Positions 31,732 through 43,540 of a stretch of 64,000 nt of DNA are shown here, piece after piece (within the stretch, counting starts at the first letter, position 1; each line of letters starts with the position of its first letter). The stretch is taken from the NCBI RefSeq assembly GCF_003255815.1, contig NC_037686.1, positions 56,021,888 to 56,085,887 on the forward strand. The letters are read 5' to 3'. Made by a program: the position numbers and the translations under genes. The stretch comes from Theropithecus gelada (Eukaryota > Chordata > Mammalia > Primates > Cercopithecidae). The notes beneath the pieces were generated by a model. It was not told the origin of the DNA. It did no database searches and was given only the letters and a program-made list of their open reading frames with translations.

Positions 31732-32580
31732 TTGGCAGAGTAAATGGATTCCCCTTATCAGTGTGTCTAGAATAATCCAGGTAAAATGTTACTGCAACCA
31801 ATTATTCTAAAGTTAACTTCTCTGGTGTGCTACTTCAGCATTGAGAAACAGGACCAGATGAGTTCATTTCATCCACCCTGGGCAGCATTCCGGGCAGAGC
31901 AAACAGAAAATCTCAAGGAAAGAAAGAAACTTTCAGAGCCTGCTTTGGGCCTCTTTGGATTCCTTTTTTAAGCATTACAAGATTGGTCCTAGGCCACAGA
32001 TGCAGTTTTTGGATGTCAGATCCACCAGACAGATGTTTTCCCTTAAAGCTGTTGTCTCTCTCTCAATCTGTTTATAGCGTGTTTCCATTTCAGCCTGCAC
32101 CTTACTTAAGTTCTCACTGCTAACTGCATGTCCTAAAGGTTTCTTGCCTCCACACACAAAGGGCTATTTTTCTATCATGTGTTCTGTTTTCCATAAGGAA
32201 TGCACCCACTCTTCAGGTAACCTGTTAACCCATTATTGGTGTATCTGCTTCCTGAGTTATCTTCGAGAAACGTGGCAAACGCTCCATATATATATTATTA
32301 ATCTCCCAAGTTGTGTGGTGCCAGAAAGAGTTTTCTTCTTAGAAATAAACTATTCAGGCCACATGACTGGCCTTAGCTTCTTAAACCAATTGAGCATCCA
32401 CTGATGGACTCTCAGAATGTGGTCAGGGTTACGTATTCAAACCTGTGTTTTTTTGGTTCTGAGCTTGTAGACGGTCTTCATATAAGTCAGACCAAGGAAC
32501 TCCATTTCTATATCAAATAAGCATATTCTCAGTGCCAACAGATTTCAATAGATTTCAAAGACTCATCCACCTTCTCTCAC
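31732..32580. other. Unique sequence with two coding-like minus-strand stretches
   Basis: No repeat is recognised. On the minus strand, 31975-32157 reads as an open frame of about 60 codons containing 'SSENLSKVQAEMETRYKQIE', which has the heptad look of a coiled coil. A further short minus-strand frame near 32480-32510 begins MEFLGLTYMKTVYKLR. The first frame has no in-frame ATG at its left edge (GTG at 32155-32157, with TAG just upstream). I do not recognise a parent gene. Confidence 0.25.
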
Positions 32581-32589
32581 TATAGATTT

Positions 32590-32985
32590 TTCCAGAATAT
32601 GATTCAGACTAAAAGCAGGACAGCATCTGCTGCCATTTCTCATACACAAAAGTATAGGGAGACAAGGGAATTTCTTGGTAGGGATGGAATACCCCTGTGT
32701 CCCGATGGCGGTGGTGGTTACAGGAATCTGGACATGGGGTGAAATACATGCACACATACAAACCAGTGAAGATAAACCATGGTGAAATCTGTATAAGGCC
32801 TGGACTAATACTAACGTCAGTTTCCTGGTATTGATAATGTAACGCTATGTACATGATACCATTTACTATTGTTATGCAAGATGTTACCATTCAGGAAGCT
32901 GGATGAAGAGTACATGGGCCCACTCTGTACTATTTTTGCAACTTCCTGCAAGTCTATAATTATTGCAAAATAAAAGTTTTTAAAG
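32590..32985 (+). repeat. L1M 3' terminus
   Basis: 'GGTGGTGGTTACAGGAATCTGG', 'TCAGTTTCCTGGTATTGATAATG', 'CAAGATGTTACCATTCAGG', 'TTGCAACTTCCTGCAAGTC' and a final 'GCAAAATAAAAGTTTT' make up an L1MB/L1MC-like 3' end. Confidence 0.9.
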
Positions 32986-32989
32986 TTCT

Positions 32990-33512
32990 ATGAGAAAGTT
33001 ACTGCCTATAAGGCAATAGCTTGCCCAACTTAGCCTGACTGAATTTGAAGCTCTAAACTGCTTCTCTCTTCTACTCACAGCATTTTTAAGTATTTTCCAC
33101 AACTTTCCTCTACGAAATGGAGTCTGCCGACTTTCTAATCTGTGAAAGGTAGCCTCTGTCAATATCAGAGCTCTAGAGAGTGGGTGGGGTGGGATCAACA
33201 GGTTTTTGAAAGGCTCACACTGGGTTCACCAGCATCCTGCATTACAACGAGCATTCTAACAAAACAGCATCTTTCAGCCGTTTTGTGGATGTTCCCAATG
33301 ACCTAGAGATTTAAAGAGGCATCGGGTCATAGTCCCAAGTGGCAAACATATACATGAAGCCATTCAGTAAGGAACAGAAATGGGAGAGGAGTCCGTTTGT
33401 TCTTCCTTCTGTCTCCAAGTTTTTCCTCAGGACTTCTCAGGGCTGGCTCCTCATCTTACAGGTCTCAAGCCAAAGCAACAGGTCCCGCGAAACTCATATT
33501 TAAACTAGCCTT
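32990..33512. other. Unique sequence, no gene seen
   Basis: No recognised repeat or exon. Confidence 0.4.
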
Positions 33513-33517
33513 CCCGC

Positions 33518-33838
33518 TGTATTAGTCCGTGTTCACGCTGCTGGTAAAGATATACCCGAGACTGTGTAATTTACAAAGAAAATTGTAAATCACAATCATG
33601 GTGGAAGGTGAAAGGCATGGCGGCAGACAAGAGAAAATAACAGAACTTGTGCAGGCAAACTCCCCTTTATAAGACCATCAGGTCTCATGAGACTTACTCA
33701 TTATCGCGAGAACAGCCCAGGAAAGACTGGCCCCCATGATTCAATTACGTCCTACCTGGTCCCTCCCATGACACATGGGAATTGTGGGAGCTACAGTTCA
33801 AGATGAAATTTGGGTGAGAAGACAGCCAAATCGTATCA
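33518..33838 (-). mobile_element. MST-type MaLR solo LTR
   Basis: Starts TGTATTAGTCCGTG. It carries 'ACCCGAGACTGTGTAATTTAC', 'CAATCATGGTGGAAGGTG', 'CATCAGGTCTCATGAGAC' and 'CCCATGACACATGGGAATTG', ending at 33838. Confidence 0.94.
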
Positions 33839-33839
33839 C

Positions 33840-34025
33840 TGCCCTCCCCAGTTACACCCTACATTATCCATTTTGTGGTCTGCCACATCCTTATTTTTCA
33901 GTTTACTTATTTATTGCCCATGTGGCACCATGAGAAGTGTGTCCCTTTGCTCAAACTGTGTCCCCAGCACCTAGGAAAGTGTGCTATTTGTTGACTGAAA
34001 GACTGAAGAAATGAATGAAACATTC
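33840..34025 (+). repeat. L2 LINE 3' end
   Basis: 'TTCAGTTTACTTATTTATTGCC', 'GTCCCCAGCACCTAGGAAAG' and 'AAAGACTGAAGAAATGAATG' match the L2 terminus. Confidence 0.75.
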
Positions 34026-34380
34026 CTAAAGCCATGGCCCATTCTTAGATGATGGTGATTGTCAAACATGGAGGTCATTGTTAAATGACACACAGCCTCA
34101 ATTAATGATCACCTAGGCTAGTTTATGTAGGTAATGATTATTTTTATGTTTGGCTAAGAGAATAAACAAGACAAATTTGAGTGATGTCTTCAACACTAGC
34201 AGCTGAGCTCAAGTGCTATGGGGAATCCCAATGAAAAACCATGATTCCTGTTGAATTTTCTGACTGGGCTAAAAAGAGATCAATAGGTAAGTAGATAAAT
34301 GGGGAGATAGGAATGAACATATACTCAAGTACACATACACATGCACATTTTTTCCTCTTTGAAGATGCAACAGGATTCTT

Positions 34381-34677
34381 TTTTTTTTTTCTTTTTTGAG
34401 ACGAAGTTTTACTCTGTTGCCCAGGCTGCAGTGCAGTGATGTGATCTTCGCTCACTGCAACCTCCACCTTCCAGGTTCAAGCAATTCTCCTGCCTAAGCC
34501 TCCGAGTAGCTGGGATTATAGGTGCCCGCCACCACGCCCAGCTAATTCTGTATTTCTAGTAGAGACAGGATTTTGCCATGTTGGCCAGGCTGGTCTTGAA
34601 CTCCTGACCTCGGGTGATCCGCCCACCTCGGCCTCCCAAAGTACTGGGATTACAAGTGTGAACCACTGTGCCCTGCC
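34381..34677 (-). repeat. Alu SINE, full length
   Basis: Antisense Alu from 'GAGACGAAGTTTTACTCTG' to 'ACCACTGTGCCCTGCC', with duplications GCAACAGGATTCTT (34367-34380) and GCAATAGGATCTT (34678-34690). Confidence 0.96.
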
Positions 34678-34690
34678 GCAATAGGATCTT

Positions 34691-36608
34691 GGTACTTCCT
34701 TTATCCTTGCAAGTCAACCTGCAATGAATGGAAATCCTCTACTAGGGGAAGAACCAGAAAAACATCAGGGAGATAGGGTTTCTGGGCATAGGTAGGCAGA
34801 GAACTAGGGAGAAGGAGTTCCCTGTTGTGGCTGGTGGAGAGTGTCCTGAATGGTGTCATCACCTCCACTGTCTGGACTCACAAGGTCGTGAGAGGTCAGG
34901 AGTGAGGGATACCCTGTCACCAAGCCACCATTCCAGTGCCAAACTGGCCTCCCCATCACATCACATCAATGTTTAAAAGAGGAGAGGCTTCAGATAATCT
35001 ACCATGCCCAAAGTGTTGTAAGAAAACTTAGAGGGTTATGTTTGTAGACAAAGTGAAATATTTATTTTTAAATTACTAACCTTACATGCATCTGCTTTAG
35101 CAAGGAAAAAAAAAATTCCCCCAAAAGACTCCTTCAAAATCACGGGAATAAGAAAAAAAGAGGCCAATGACCCCATAACTTTAAAAGTATGCATGGTGCC
35201 AAGCAGCCCAAAAGTTAGCCTTCTGATACCAGAGTCAGCATGTGCTGACTGACTCCCCTTCATTTCACGCTTCTCTTAAAAGAAAACAGGCTGGATTGTT
35301 TCAGTAAATAACAAAAGGTCAGAGAAATGCTACTCACAACATGAGCAAAATAACTGCTCAATCTGCCAAAATGTTTCCAAAGGCCTAACAGGCAGAAAAA
35401 TCCAGTGGCGAAATAATCCACGGATCTGACCGGTGAGAAAAGGTCCTTCCCAGTAAAATCTGCCATCAGGTCTCTGGCTCGTCTTTCATCAATGAGAAAT
35501 AAAAACAAACTACGTCGTCAGGTTCCACCAACATGGAGATGCCATGTCCTTCACAATAAAGCAAGGTTGTCTACTACATAGTTTTTAGACTTCTTGCCTT
35601 AGATTATATTTTGACTTTAAGGCCAAGTGTAGAAATGGTGGTCAAATAACTACGTACTCAAAAACAAAGTCCGAAGAGTCCATTTTGTAAAATCTCCTCC
35701 TGAATGAAACTTCCTATTGGTTTACCTCCTATGTTTATTTCATCTGCAGAATTTCTCTGTGGTGAACTGGATGCTAATACCATTATAAGAGCTTCAGAGA
35801 GAGACAGAGAATAAGCACATCCAAGACAGAAGTCAGGACTCTGCACCCTGGGGATACTGCCTCAACTGAATCTGCATCAATAATTCGGTGGGATGTTGTC
35901 TCCCCCAAGGCATCCCTGCTATTGGCCATGTAGACAATGCCACCACTAATGGCTTATTGCCAGCCTTGTTGCAGAGACGGGATCTTACCCATCTCTGCCC
36001 TCCACAGGACCTTGTGAGGTCAGTGCTCAGCACATTCATTGGGTTAAGTCAATGCCCCCATATCGTACCTCATTCTTGGTTTAAAACCACAGAGCAGCAT
36101 TTCACAGAGTATTTTCCATGACATACTGGTCCTGTAAGATGCTACTTGGGTGCAACGTAATTCTGATTCCATGAAGAAATAAGCTTTAGAAATGCTTCCT
36201 ACTATGACTACATTCCCCAGTTTCAGAATCATCATGCATATGGGCATATTAAAGAATCAGAGAAGTCCTGCAGGAAAGAAACCTGGTGAAGTTAGCATTT
36301 CCCAAATGCTTTTCAGAAACCTTTTTTTCAATTAACATCTATTCCCATCCTCAGCAACCAGTGTTTTGGAGAGAGCATCCTAGGGAACATTACCTCGAAA
36401 TAGTTTCTAATTCATGTCTTATCATATTTAATGTGTCACTAAGTCCAACTGGTTCTTCCTTCACCATATATGATTGTGGTCAGTCCTGTCCATTTAACAC
36501 CCTACTGTTAAGCTCCTAGTCTGTAACTTAATGCTTCATAGTATCATAGCATCACAGAAGGATAGATCTGGAAGTGCTTTAGAAATAATCATAAAGTAAA
36601 GGTCAACT
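34691..36608. other. Unique sequence, no gene seen
   Basis: About 1.9 kb without a clear repeat. Frames of 60-80 codons overlap on both strands at 35833-36121. None has a recognisable domain. Confidence 0.4.
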
Positions 36609-36915
36609 GGCCAAGTGTGGTGGCTCACACCTGTAATCCCAGCACTCTGGGAGGCCAAGGCAGGTGGATCACTTGAGGTCAGGAGTTCAAGACCAGCCTT
36701 GCCAACATGGTGAAACCCAGTCTCTACTAAAAATGCCAAAAACATTACCTGGGCATGGTGGTGCGTGATGTAGCCCCAGCTACTTGGGAGGCTGAGGCAG
36801 GAGAATCGCTTGAACCCAGGACGCGGAGGTTGCAGTGAGCTGAGATGCACCACTGCACTCTAGCCTGGGTGATGGAGTAAGACTCCATCTCAAAAAAAAA
36901 AAAAAAAAAAAAAAA
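36609..36915 (+). repeat. Alu SINE, AluS-like
   Basis: 'GGCCAAGTGTGGTGGCTCAC' to a 26-base poly(A). Imperfect flanks are AAAGGTCAACT and AAAGTCAAGCT. Confidence 0.96.
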
Positions 36916-37124
36916 GTCAAGCTCTAAATTTAACAGAGGAGTTAACCAACACCCCCAAGGTGAAGGGACATGCCTAAGATATCACAACACGACATGTTTG
37001 ATTCACTGAAAACAATGGTAGTTTCAGGCACTACTCTACCTCCCTGTCTACTCAGTGGACAGGAATCAGAGCAGCAGCCCTCCAGTGTGTAAGGAAAGGG
37101 AAGCCAGTGCTGTGGAGCACCCAC

Positions 37125-37320
37125 CGAATGCCACACCGCACACTTGCACATACATCCTCTCACTTCAACTCAGCAACAACTCTGCAGGGCGGGTATTTTA
37201 CAGACCAGGAAGCCCAAGACCACACAGTAAGCAAGTAGCTGTGCCAGGATCTGAGCCAAGAACAGTTTGACTCCAAAACATATACTCCTGCTAGTGTATT
37301 ATAGTCCCTCTCGACAAGGA
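37125..37320 (+). repeat. MIRb SINE
   Basis: 'CATCCTCTCACTTCAACTCAGC', 'TCTGCAGGGCGGGTATTTTAC', 'AGACCACACAGTAAGCAAGTAG' and 'AGCCAAGAACAGTTTGACTCC' follow MIRb. Confidence 0.9.
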
Positions 37321-38611
37321 GGCCCTCGATAAAAGCACACTGAATCACACAGTAAACTAGGAACTGCACATCTGAAGTTGGTGGCTGCAACTACTACCGC
37401 TACTGCAAAGGAGAACATATAGTGAGTCTTTGGTTTTCCATCAAAATAGCCTATCATTTGTGAATGTAGGAAAGAGTGAATTTTTACCATTCATGAAAAA
37501 TGAATTAAGTTAATGAAGTCATAAAAACTAATTGAGAGTACTACTGAATACCACAAATAATATACCTGCAAACTTTTACAGGACCATTTAATGTTAAGGT
37601 TTGTTGGCTTCTCCTGTCAAGTCATTTTTGATGGTTGGTTATTTTTCATGAAATCTACAATGGGCACAAGCCCAGTTAATATGATGACGATGATGATGGT
37701 TTCATTGTATACACAAGAACATACACTATTCAAAGCTGTTGAAGTATTAATGGAGAATGGAAACTTTCTCCAGGGATAGTCAATTGATAAACTCTAAGAG
37801 TACCCTTTTTCATATTCATCTTTCCATAATCCATATTTAAAAATTCAAACTTCTTTATTTGCATCTTTTGAGGTACTTTGAATACTGTTAAGTGATTTTT
37901 CTTCCCATTTACTAGGAGAATAGATGTCTTATGAAGAATTTCTGAAACAAACATGTGGTCCATAAGTCCAAGTAAAATATTTTAAAAAACAGCAACAAAC
38001 CAATAAACAGCAAATAATAATGGTCACAAATCCATGAATAATCAAATTTAGTAAAATATTGACATGCAAGGATTTTTATTGCTTATCACAATCACTAACA
38101 TGCAACCCAGCTTATGGATACCACGGAGTTCCAATATTGGTGGGTGGGGACATTTTTAATTTTAGTATTTAAAAGTTGTAGGGGAGAGAGAAATGGCTTC
38201 CCTCCACCACTCTGGGTTTCTTGGCTGGGCTATGAATTGACATAAGACAAAATAACAGAAGGAAACCCCATATTTAATAATGTAAGTGCACATGGGAGTC
38301 CCACAAAATACGAGACTTGAAGTAGGTTCAGATGGTTGAAGCTCATTTAGCATCCTGAGCTATGGAAAGGAATAGGGACTTGGGGCTTCTGGGGATGGTG
38401 GGGACACAAGCTGTGGGTTGATGAGGGGAGGCTCTGTATGGTGGGTCAAGGGTGTCTTGTTATGCAGAGAGAGTCCCTCAGGTACTAGAAATTATATTGG
38501 AACAGTACTCGGAAAAGGAGGTGATAGTCTGGGGTGGCATGTCCTGAGCCCCTACAAAGTCAAACATGACTGTGTAACCTTAAGAAAAAGAGTGACTAAC
38601 ACTAAGGAAGG
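37321..38611. other. Unique sequence, possible old LTR at the right
   Basis: No gene is seen. At 38165-38580 'GGTTTCTTGGCTGGGCTATG', 'TGACATAAGACAAAATAACAG' and 'CACATGGGAGTCCCACAAAATAC' are familiar from a dispersed LTR-like family, but I cannot name it. Confidence 0.35.
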
Positions 38612-38919
38612 TTTTTTTTTTTTTCTTTTTTTTTTTAGACGTAGTTTATCTCTTGTTGCCCAGGCTGGAGTGCAATGGCATGATCTTGGCTCACTATAAA
38701 CTCCACCTTCCGGGTTCAAGCGATTCTCCTGCCTCAGCCTCCCGAGTAGCTGGGATTACAAGCTCCTGCCACCACGCCCAGCTAATGTTTGTGTTTTTAG
38801 TAGAGATGGGGTTTCACCATATTGGCCAGGCTGGTCTCAAACTCCTGACCTCAGGTGATCTACCCATGTCAGCCTCCCAAAGTGCTGGGATTACAGGCGT
38901 GAGCCACTGCACCCAGCCC
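38612..38919 (-). repeat. Alu SINE, full length
   Basis: T-rich tail and 'TTGTTGCCCAGGCTGGAGTGC' through 'GAGCCACTGCACCCAGCC'. Confidence 0.95.
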
Positions 38920-39324
38920 AAATATTATATCTGATTGCCAAGACAACATTTTTATTCAATCTTAAGTATGCAACTTTAGCATTAAAGTATGCAAAGAAGC
39001 CACAAGGATAGATTTATGTCTCTACCAATCTTTTAGTCCTCAAATATAAGTAATCCTAAGATTCCTAATATCTTAAAAAAGACACTAATGATATCTTCAT
39101 TCACTAAGATTATTAGATATAGTGAAGTGAATATTTACAAGAAAACAGAACCTGTTAAAACTTGAACATTCGTGTCACATCTTATTGACAGAAAATTTGC
39201 TTTTGAAAGTCAATTAGAAACAGCACCTCTTGGAGTTTTCTTTCCTCACTTTCTGCATATATCCTCATATCTTAGTGGGAGAGCTCTTACCAAAAAATAG
39301 TATTTTACTTCTTTCCATACCTAT
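38920..39324. other. AT-rich unique sequence
   Basis: No recognised repeat or exon. Confidence 0.4.
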
Positions 39325-39722
39325 TGATATGGTTTGGCTGTGTCCCCACCCAAATCTCATTTTGAATTGTAACTCCCACAATTCCCCATGTTGTGGGAGG
39401 AACCTGGTGGGAGGTGACTGAATTATGGGGGTGGGTCTTTCCACACTGTTCTCATGATAATGAATGAATCTCACAAGATGTGATGGTTTTAAAAATGGGA
39501 GTTCCCTGCACAAGTTCTCTCTTTGCCTGCCACCATCCACGTAAGACGTGACTTGCTCCTCTTCTCTTGTCTGCCACCATGTGAGACGTGCCTTTCACCA
39601 TCCACTGTGATTGTGAGGCCTCCCCAGCCATGTGGAACTGTATGTCCAATAAATCTCTTTCTTCTGTAAATTGTCCAGTCTCAGGTATGTCTTTATGAGC
39701 AGCGTGAAAACAGACTGATACA
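39325..39722 (+). mobile_element. MST-type MaLR solo LTR
   Basis: Starts TGATATGGTTTGGCTGTG and ends GACTGATACA, with 'GAACCTGGTGGGAGGTGAC' and 'GAGGCCTCCCCAGCCATGTGG'. The phrase around 'GTAAGACGTGACTTGCTCC' is partly repeated just after ('GTGAGACGTGCC'), so it has a small internal duplication. Flanks share CTAT. Confidence 0.95.
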
Positions 39723-40015
39723 CTATGTTAATTTGATGGGGTCAGTTCTGCATTGGTTGTGCATAGGAGCAACCCTGCACAGAGAAACAGATCAGGTCTG
39801 GAACTAGAATAGAGTAGGTAGCAAGCAGAAAGTAGAAGGAAGAGCAAGCAAAATAAATAGGTTCCTAGCATCTGCTATTTCCTGATTTTTAAAAAGTGAA
39901 TGCACAGACAACAGACACCAACTCTGTACACAAAAACACACTTTAATGTTAACTAGAATTACTCCTCGGATGCACACAGTTTGCGTTTGTTTGTGCATGG
40001 TGTAGCTGCTGCTTA
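39723..40015. other. Unique sequence
   Basis: No recognised repeat or exon. Confidence 0.35.
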
Positions 40016-40017
40016 CA

Positions 40018-40242
40018 GAGTGTTTATTACATACCTGGCACTGTTCTAAGCAGTTAACTCATAAACGCATTTAAAGTTCACAGCAGCCCTATGAGGAAAA
40101 TGCTGTAATACGTGGCACTTAACAGATGAGCAGAAGGAGCTCCAGAAAAGCCTGGGTAGAAAAGGGCAGAGCAGAGGTTTGAATCCAGGCAGACCAGCGC
40201 CAGTCCATACTGCTCACACCTGACACTATACTGACCGCCTAT
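40018..40242 (+). repeat. MIRb SINE
   Basis: 'ACATACCTGGCACTGTTCTAAGC', 'CACAGCAGCCCTATGAGG' and 'GAGGTTTGAATCCAGGCAGACC' make a nearly complete MIRb. Confidence 0.92.
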
Positions 40243-41164
40243 GAAGTCTGCTGTGCTTACTCTGCTGACATGCTTGGAAAAGAAACATATTCTAAGTAGT
40301 TAATAATCAATCATTTCCCATATAAAAATATATTGCAGCATTCAGAAAAGGGTTAAAATATTCTGTAATCCTACCACTATATCACATAGCTGGGGTAGCC
40401 TAATCACCAGAGAGACTTTATGAAAGAGGTTTCTGAGTCCTATTTCAAAACATCAGTGACTAGGGCAAAACCCCTCCCTAAACCTAAGCCGTTTACAGTA
40501 TAAATTTGGGAAGGAAACTATTTGAGATGGCCGTTGGAGATTTCTACTAGAACAATTTGATTATTTCTTTTACAGTCTACATATGAATAATTGAATCATT
40601 TAATTGCAGAAGTTAAAAGACTTGTCTGTGTTTAGAAAAATGAGATTTTTATTTGGGATTCCCCAGTATATTAGAAAGATGATTCTCAGTAAATTGTGGG
40701 CAAGAAGGAAATAATATACATATTTGTGGCTATGAGAGCTAACCAGAAAAAAAAAAAAAAGAAAAAGAAAGAAAGAAACTCTCGGACTCGCACAGTTCCA
40801 AAAACTGCTGAATGTTTTCTTTTTGTTTTTTTTTTTCCACCCTACTAAGCATTTCTCTCTTATCGAGGAGGATTCATTTCCCACCTGTGTCTTTTACGTT
40901 CTTGAAATACATATAAAGTTGGTGTTTATTTTCTACCCACTGAAATCTTGTTCAAGTTATTCTTTCTTTGGTCTCTACTTTCAGAATCACAACTTGTTTT
41001 GAAAACGTTAGCATGAGAGAAGGCTTCTTTTTATGTACCACAAACTCTCAACTATTTAGAATGTTTGTTCAGGAGGTAAAGAGATGCCTGGTGGCTTTCC
41101 TGCTTTATAACAATGGCCATGTATATAACATGACTGGACAAAACCAAAAATGTGCTTAGACAGA
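40243..41164. other. Unique sequence, no gene seen
   Basis: Contains an A-rich (GAAA) tract at 40746-40780. No repeat family is clear. A MER5-like fragment at 40400-40490 is conceivable but too weak to call. Confidence 0.35.
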
Positions 41165-41178
41165 GTTCCTTCTTCCTG

Positions 41179-41484
41179 GACGGGCAAGGTGGCTCACGTC
41201 TGTAATCCCAACACTTTGGGAGGCTGAGGCGGGTGGAATACTTGAGGTCAGGAGTTCGAGACCAGCCTGGGTGGCATAGTGAAACCCCGTCGTTGCTAAA
41301 ATACCAAAAAAAAAAAAAAAAAAAGCTGGGGGGGATGGTGCACTCCTGTGATCTCAGCTACCTGGGAGGCTGAGGTGGGAGGATCGCTTGAACCAGGGAG
41401 GCAGAGGTTGCAGTGAGCCGAAATCGTGCCACTGCACTCAAGCCTGGGCAACAGAGCGAGACCTTGCGTTAAAAAAAAAAAAAG
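41179..41484 (+). repeat. Alu SINE, full length
   Basis: 'GGACGGGCAAGGTGGCTCACG' to poly(A). The central A-rich linker has grown to 19 A. Flanks are AGTTCCTTCTTC and AATTCCTTCTTC. Confidence 0.95.
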
Positions 41485-42019
41485 AATTCCTTCTTCTTCT
41501 TCTGATGAGTGCTTCTCATCACAATTATCAATGCCAGTTTTTTATAGCCCAATGTTATTTGAAACGTCCAAATGCTTGTGTTATAAATTAATACATGTAT
41601 TTAAAATATGGGTTACAGGAAAAATACCATATGTAGTGGTCCAGACCTTTGAGTTGTACTGTCCTTGTTCTTCACACGGAGTATTAGATTTCAACTAAAA
41701 TGAAGATCATATCTTCAAGTAGATTGCCAGAAGGCACCATACTGGAAGCTCACGGGTAGTGCACTCCGTTCAATGAGGGCAGAAAGACAGTGACGTATGA
41801 GGTCTTCCAAAGGTGACATGGAATGCAGGCAGAGAAGAAATGTGGAGCAGAAAGAATGCAAAGCTGCAAAACACAGGCCCTGTCTGTACCTGGATCTGGT
41901 CCTTGGATTGCAGAGCCTGCTGTTGTGTGCGTAGACCTGGCAAGCGTATGGTTGCAAGTTTGATTCTGATGAAGGGCATTTAGAAGAATCAAAGGATGAA
42001 AGACAACAGAAAGGAGTTA
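41485..42019. other. Unique sequence, no gene seen
   Basis: The 149-codon minus-strand frame (41715-42164) covers this and the MIR that follows. It has no domain and is likely to be chance. Confidence 0.4.
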
Positions 42020-42135
42020 ACATCATGATGTCCATTTTACTGATGGCACGGCTGAGGTCCAAAAGAGTTAAGTGACACAGAGCTAGAGCAGAATAAGGCC
42101 AGCACTCGTCACCTTCTCTAGTTCCATAATTCATA
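42020..42135 (+). repeat. MIR SINE fragment
   Basis: 'TGTCCATTTTACTGATGGCACGG', 'GTTAAGTGACACAGAGCTAG' match the MIR 3' half. Confidence 0.75.
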
Positions 42136-42429
42136 ACTTTTCTGTAGTATGTGTTCCTGGTCACCGGTAAAATGGGATGACAGTGTGGACAGCTTGATCC
42201 AAACCATTACTTCTGATAAACACGTCAAACTCAGGGATGCTGCTGGTTCAGAGCTGCTTCCTCCTCTCTGGGGACTGGCCTATGTCCCAGGGGCTCAAAC
42301 GTATCACTACCTTTTTATCCTTACAATGAAACCTTGAGGGACACGACTGTCTACACTTCTAATTGGAAAGCATATCTGATTCATTCAAACGTTCAAAAAT
42401 TGAAGTGGCCTAGAGTGGAATCCTAAAAG

Positions 42430-42705
42430 TTGAGAGTATGGACTCAGGGAGATGACGTTCATTAGCCAGGATAAGCGATGTGGTTTGAAAGGACTGGACT
42501 TCCTTTTCTCACTTTGCAATTGACCTGCTGACTAAACTTGGGCTACTCACTTCTTAACCTCGGTCTGTCTTGGATTTCTCCTGTGCAAAAAACATGGGAA
42601 GACAATATCTACCCGCCTCTCAGGGAGGTTGTGAGGAGGACCTCATTGATGTTTTAAACCACATGGTCTTAGGAAGGTGCTATACATTGCTATCATTAAA
42701 ATCAC
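42430..42705 (+). repeat. MIR SINE
   Basis: 'GAGAGTATGGACTCAGGGAG', 'GGGCTACTCACTTCTTAACCTC' and 'CCTCTCAGGGAGGTTGTGAGG' run in MIR order. Confidence 0.8.
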
Positions 42706-43122
42706 CTGTGGTTGGCTGCAGCCACACCCACACAAACATTTCTTAACAAAAAAAAAAAAAAAGGAAATTAATTTTCTTCTTATTTGAAAGGATTTCACAA
42801 AACTTCCTATTAAAGCATTAACATTTTGAAAACTGAATTCAATTCAATGTGACAAGGGTATGACTGATAATGGTGATAACCCAATCTTAATCCCAATCTC
42901 TTCTTCCTTAAGCAGAGAAAAGATTTTACCTAATGGTTGATTAATCAAATATAGTTGATGGGATACATATAGTCAATAATATTCCATTTTAGACTTAGTT
43001 TAGTCAGAGAAGATTAGAAAAGTGGTGTTATTGTGCATTGGTTAAATGCTTAAGTTTTACCAGTTATATTACCTCAAGCTGGTAAAATATATATGGGCAG
43101 ACAACTTTACGGAAATAAATTA

Positions 43123-43413
43123 TTATTACTTGAGACTGAGGCTTGCTCTGTCGCCCAGGCTCGAGTACAGTGGTGTGATCTCAGCTCACTGCAACCCCCA
43201 CCTTCCGGATTCAAGCGATTCTTCTGCCACAGCTTCCTAAGTAACTGGGACTACAGATGTGTACCACCACACCCGGCTAATTTTTGTGTTTTTAGTACAG
43301 ATGGGGTTCCACCATGTTGGCCAGGCAGGTCTCGAACTTCTGACCTTGAGTGATCCACCCACCTTGGCCTCCCAAAGTGCTGGGATTACAGGCATAAGCC
43401 ACCATGCCCGGCC
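43123..43413 (-). repeat. Alu SINE, full length, decayed tail
   Basis: Antisense Alu 'GCTCTGTCGCCCAGGCTCG' to 'GCCACCATGCCCGGCC'. Its poly(T) has largely decayed. The 20-bp duplications AACTTTACGGAAATAAATTA (43103-43122) and AACTTTATGGAAATAAATTA (43414-43433) differ at one base. Confidence 0.97.
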
Positions 43414-43501
43414 AACTTTATGGAAATAAATTAAGAGAATGAAAGTGTGACTTACTCAAGGGCTACATATATAAAGGTGACAGATCTATACGTATCTACT
43501 T

Positions 43502-43540
43502 AAATTCATGCCCAACACCGCACATGTTGAGCATGAATTT
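43502..43540. repeat. Short perfect-like hairpin
   Basis: The 16-base arms AAATTCATGCCCAACA (43502-43517) and TGTTGAGCATGAATTT (43525-43540) are inverted with one mismatch around a 7-base loop (CCGCACA). In an RNA copied from the minus strand the mismatch becomes a G-U pair. It is too short for a usual microRNA precursor. Confidence 0.8.

Noticed and set aside
40400..40490. Possible MER5-type DNA transposon
   Set aside because: Only a vague similarity, with no terminal repeats or duplications found.
41715..42164. 149-codon minus-strand frame
   Set aside because: Partly antisense to a MIR, no domain, length compatible with chance in 64 kb.
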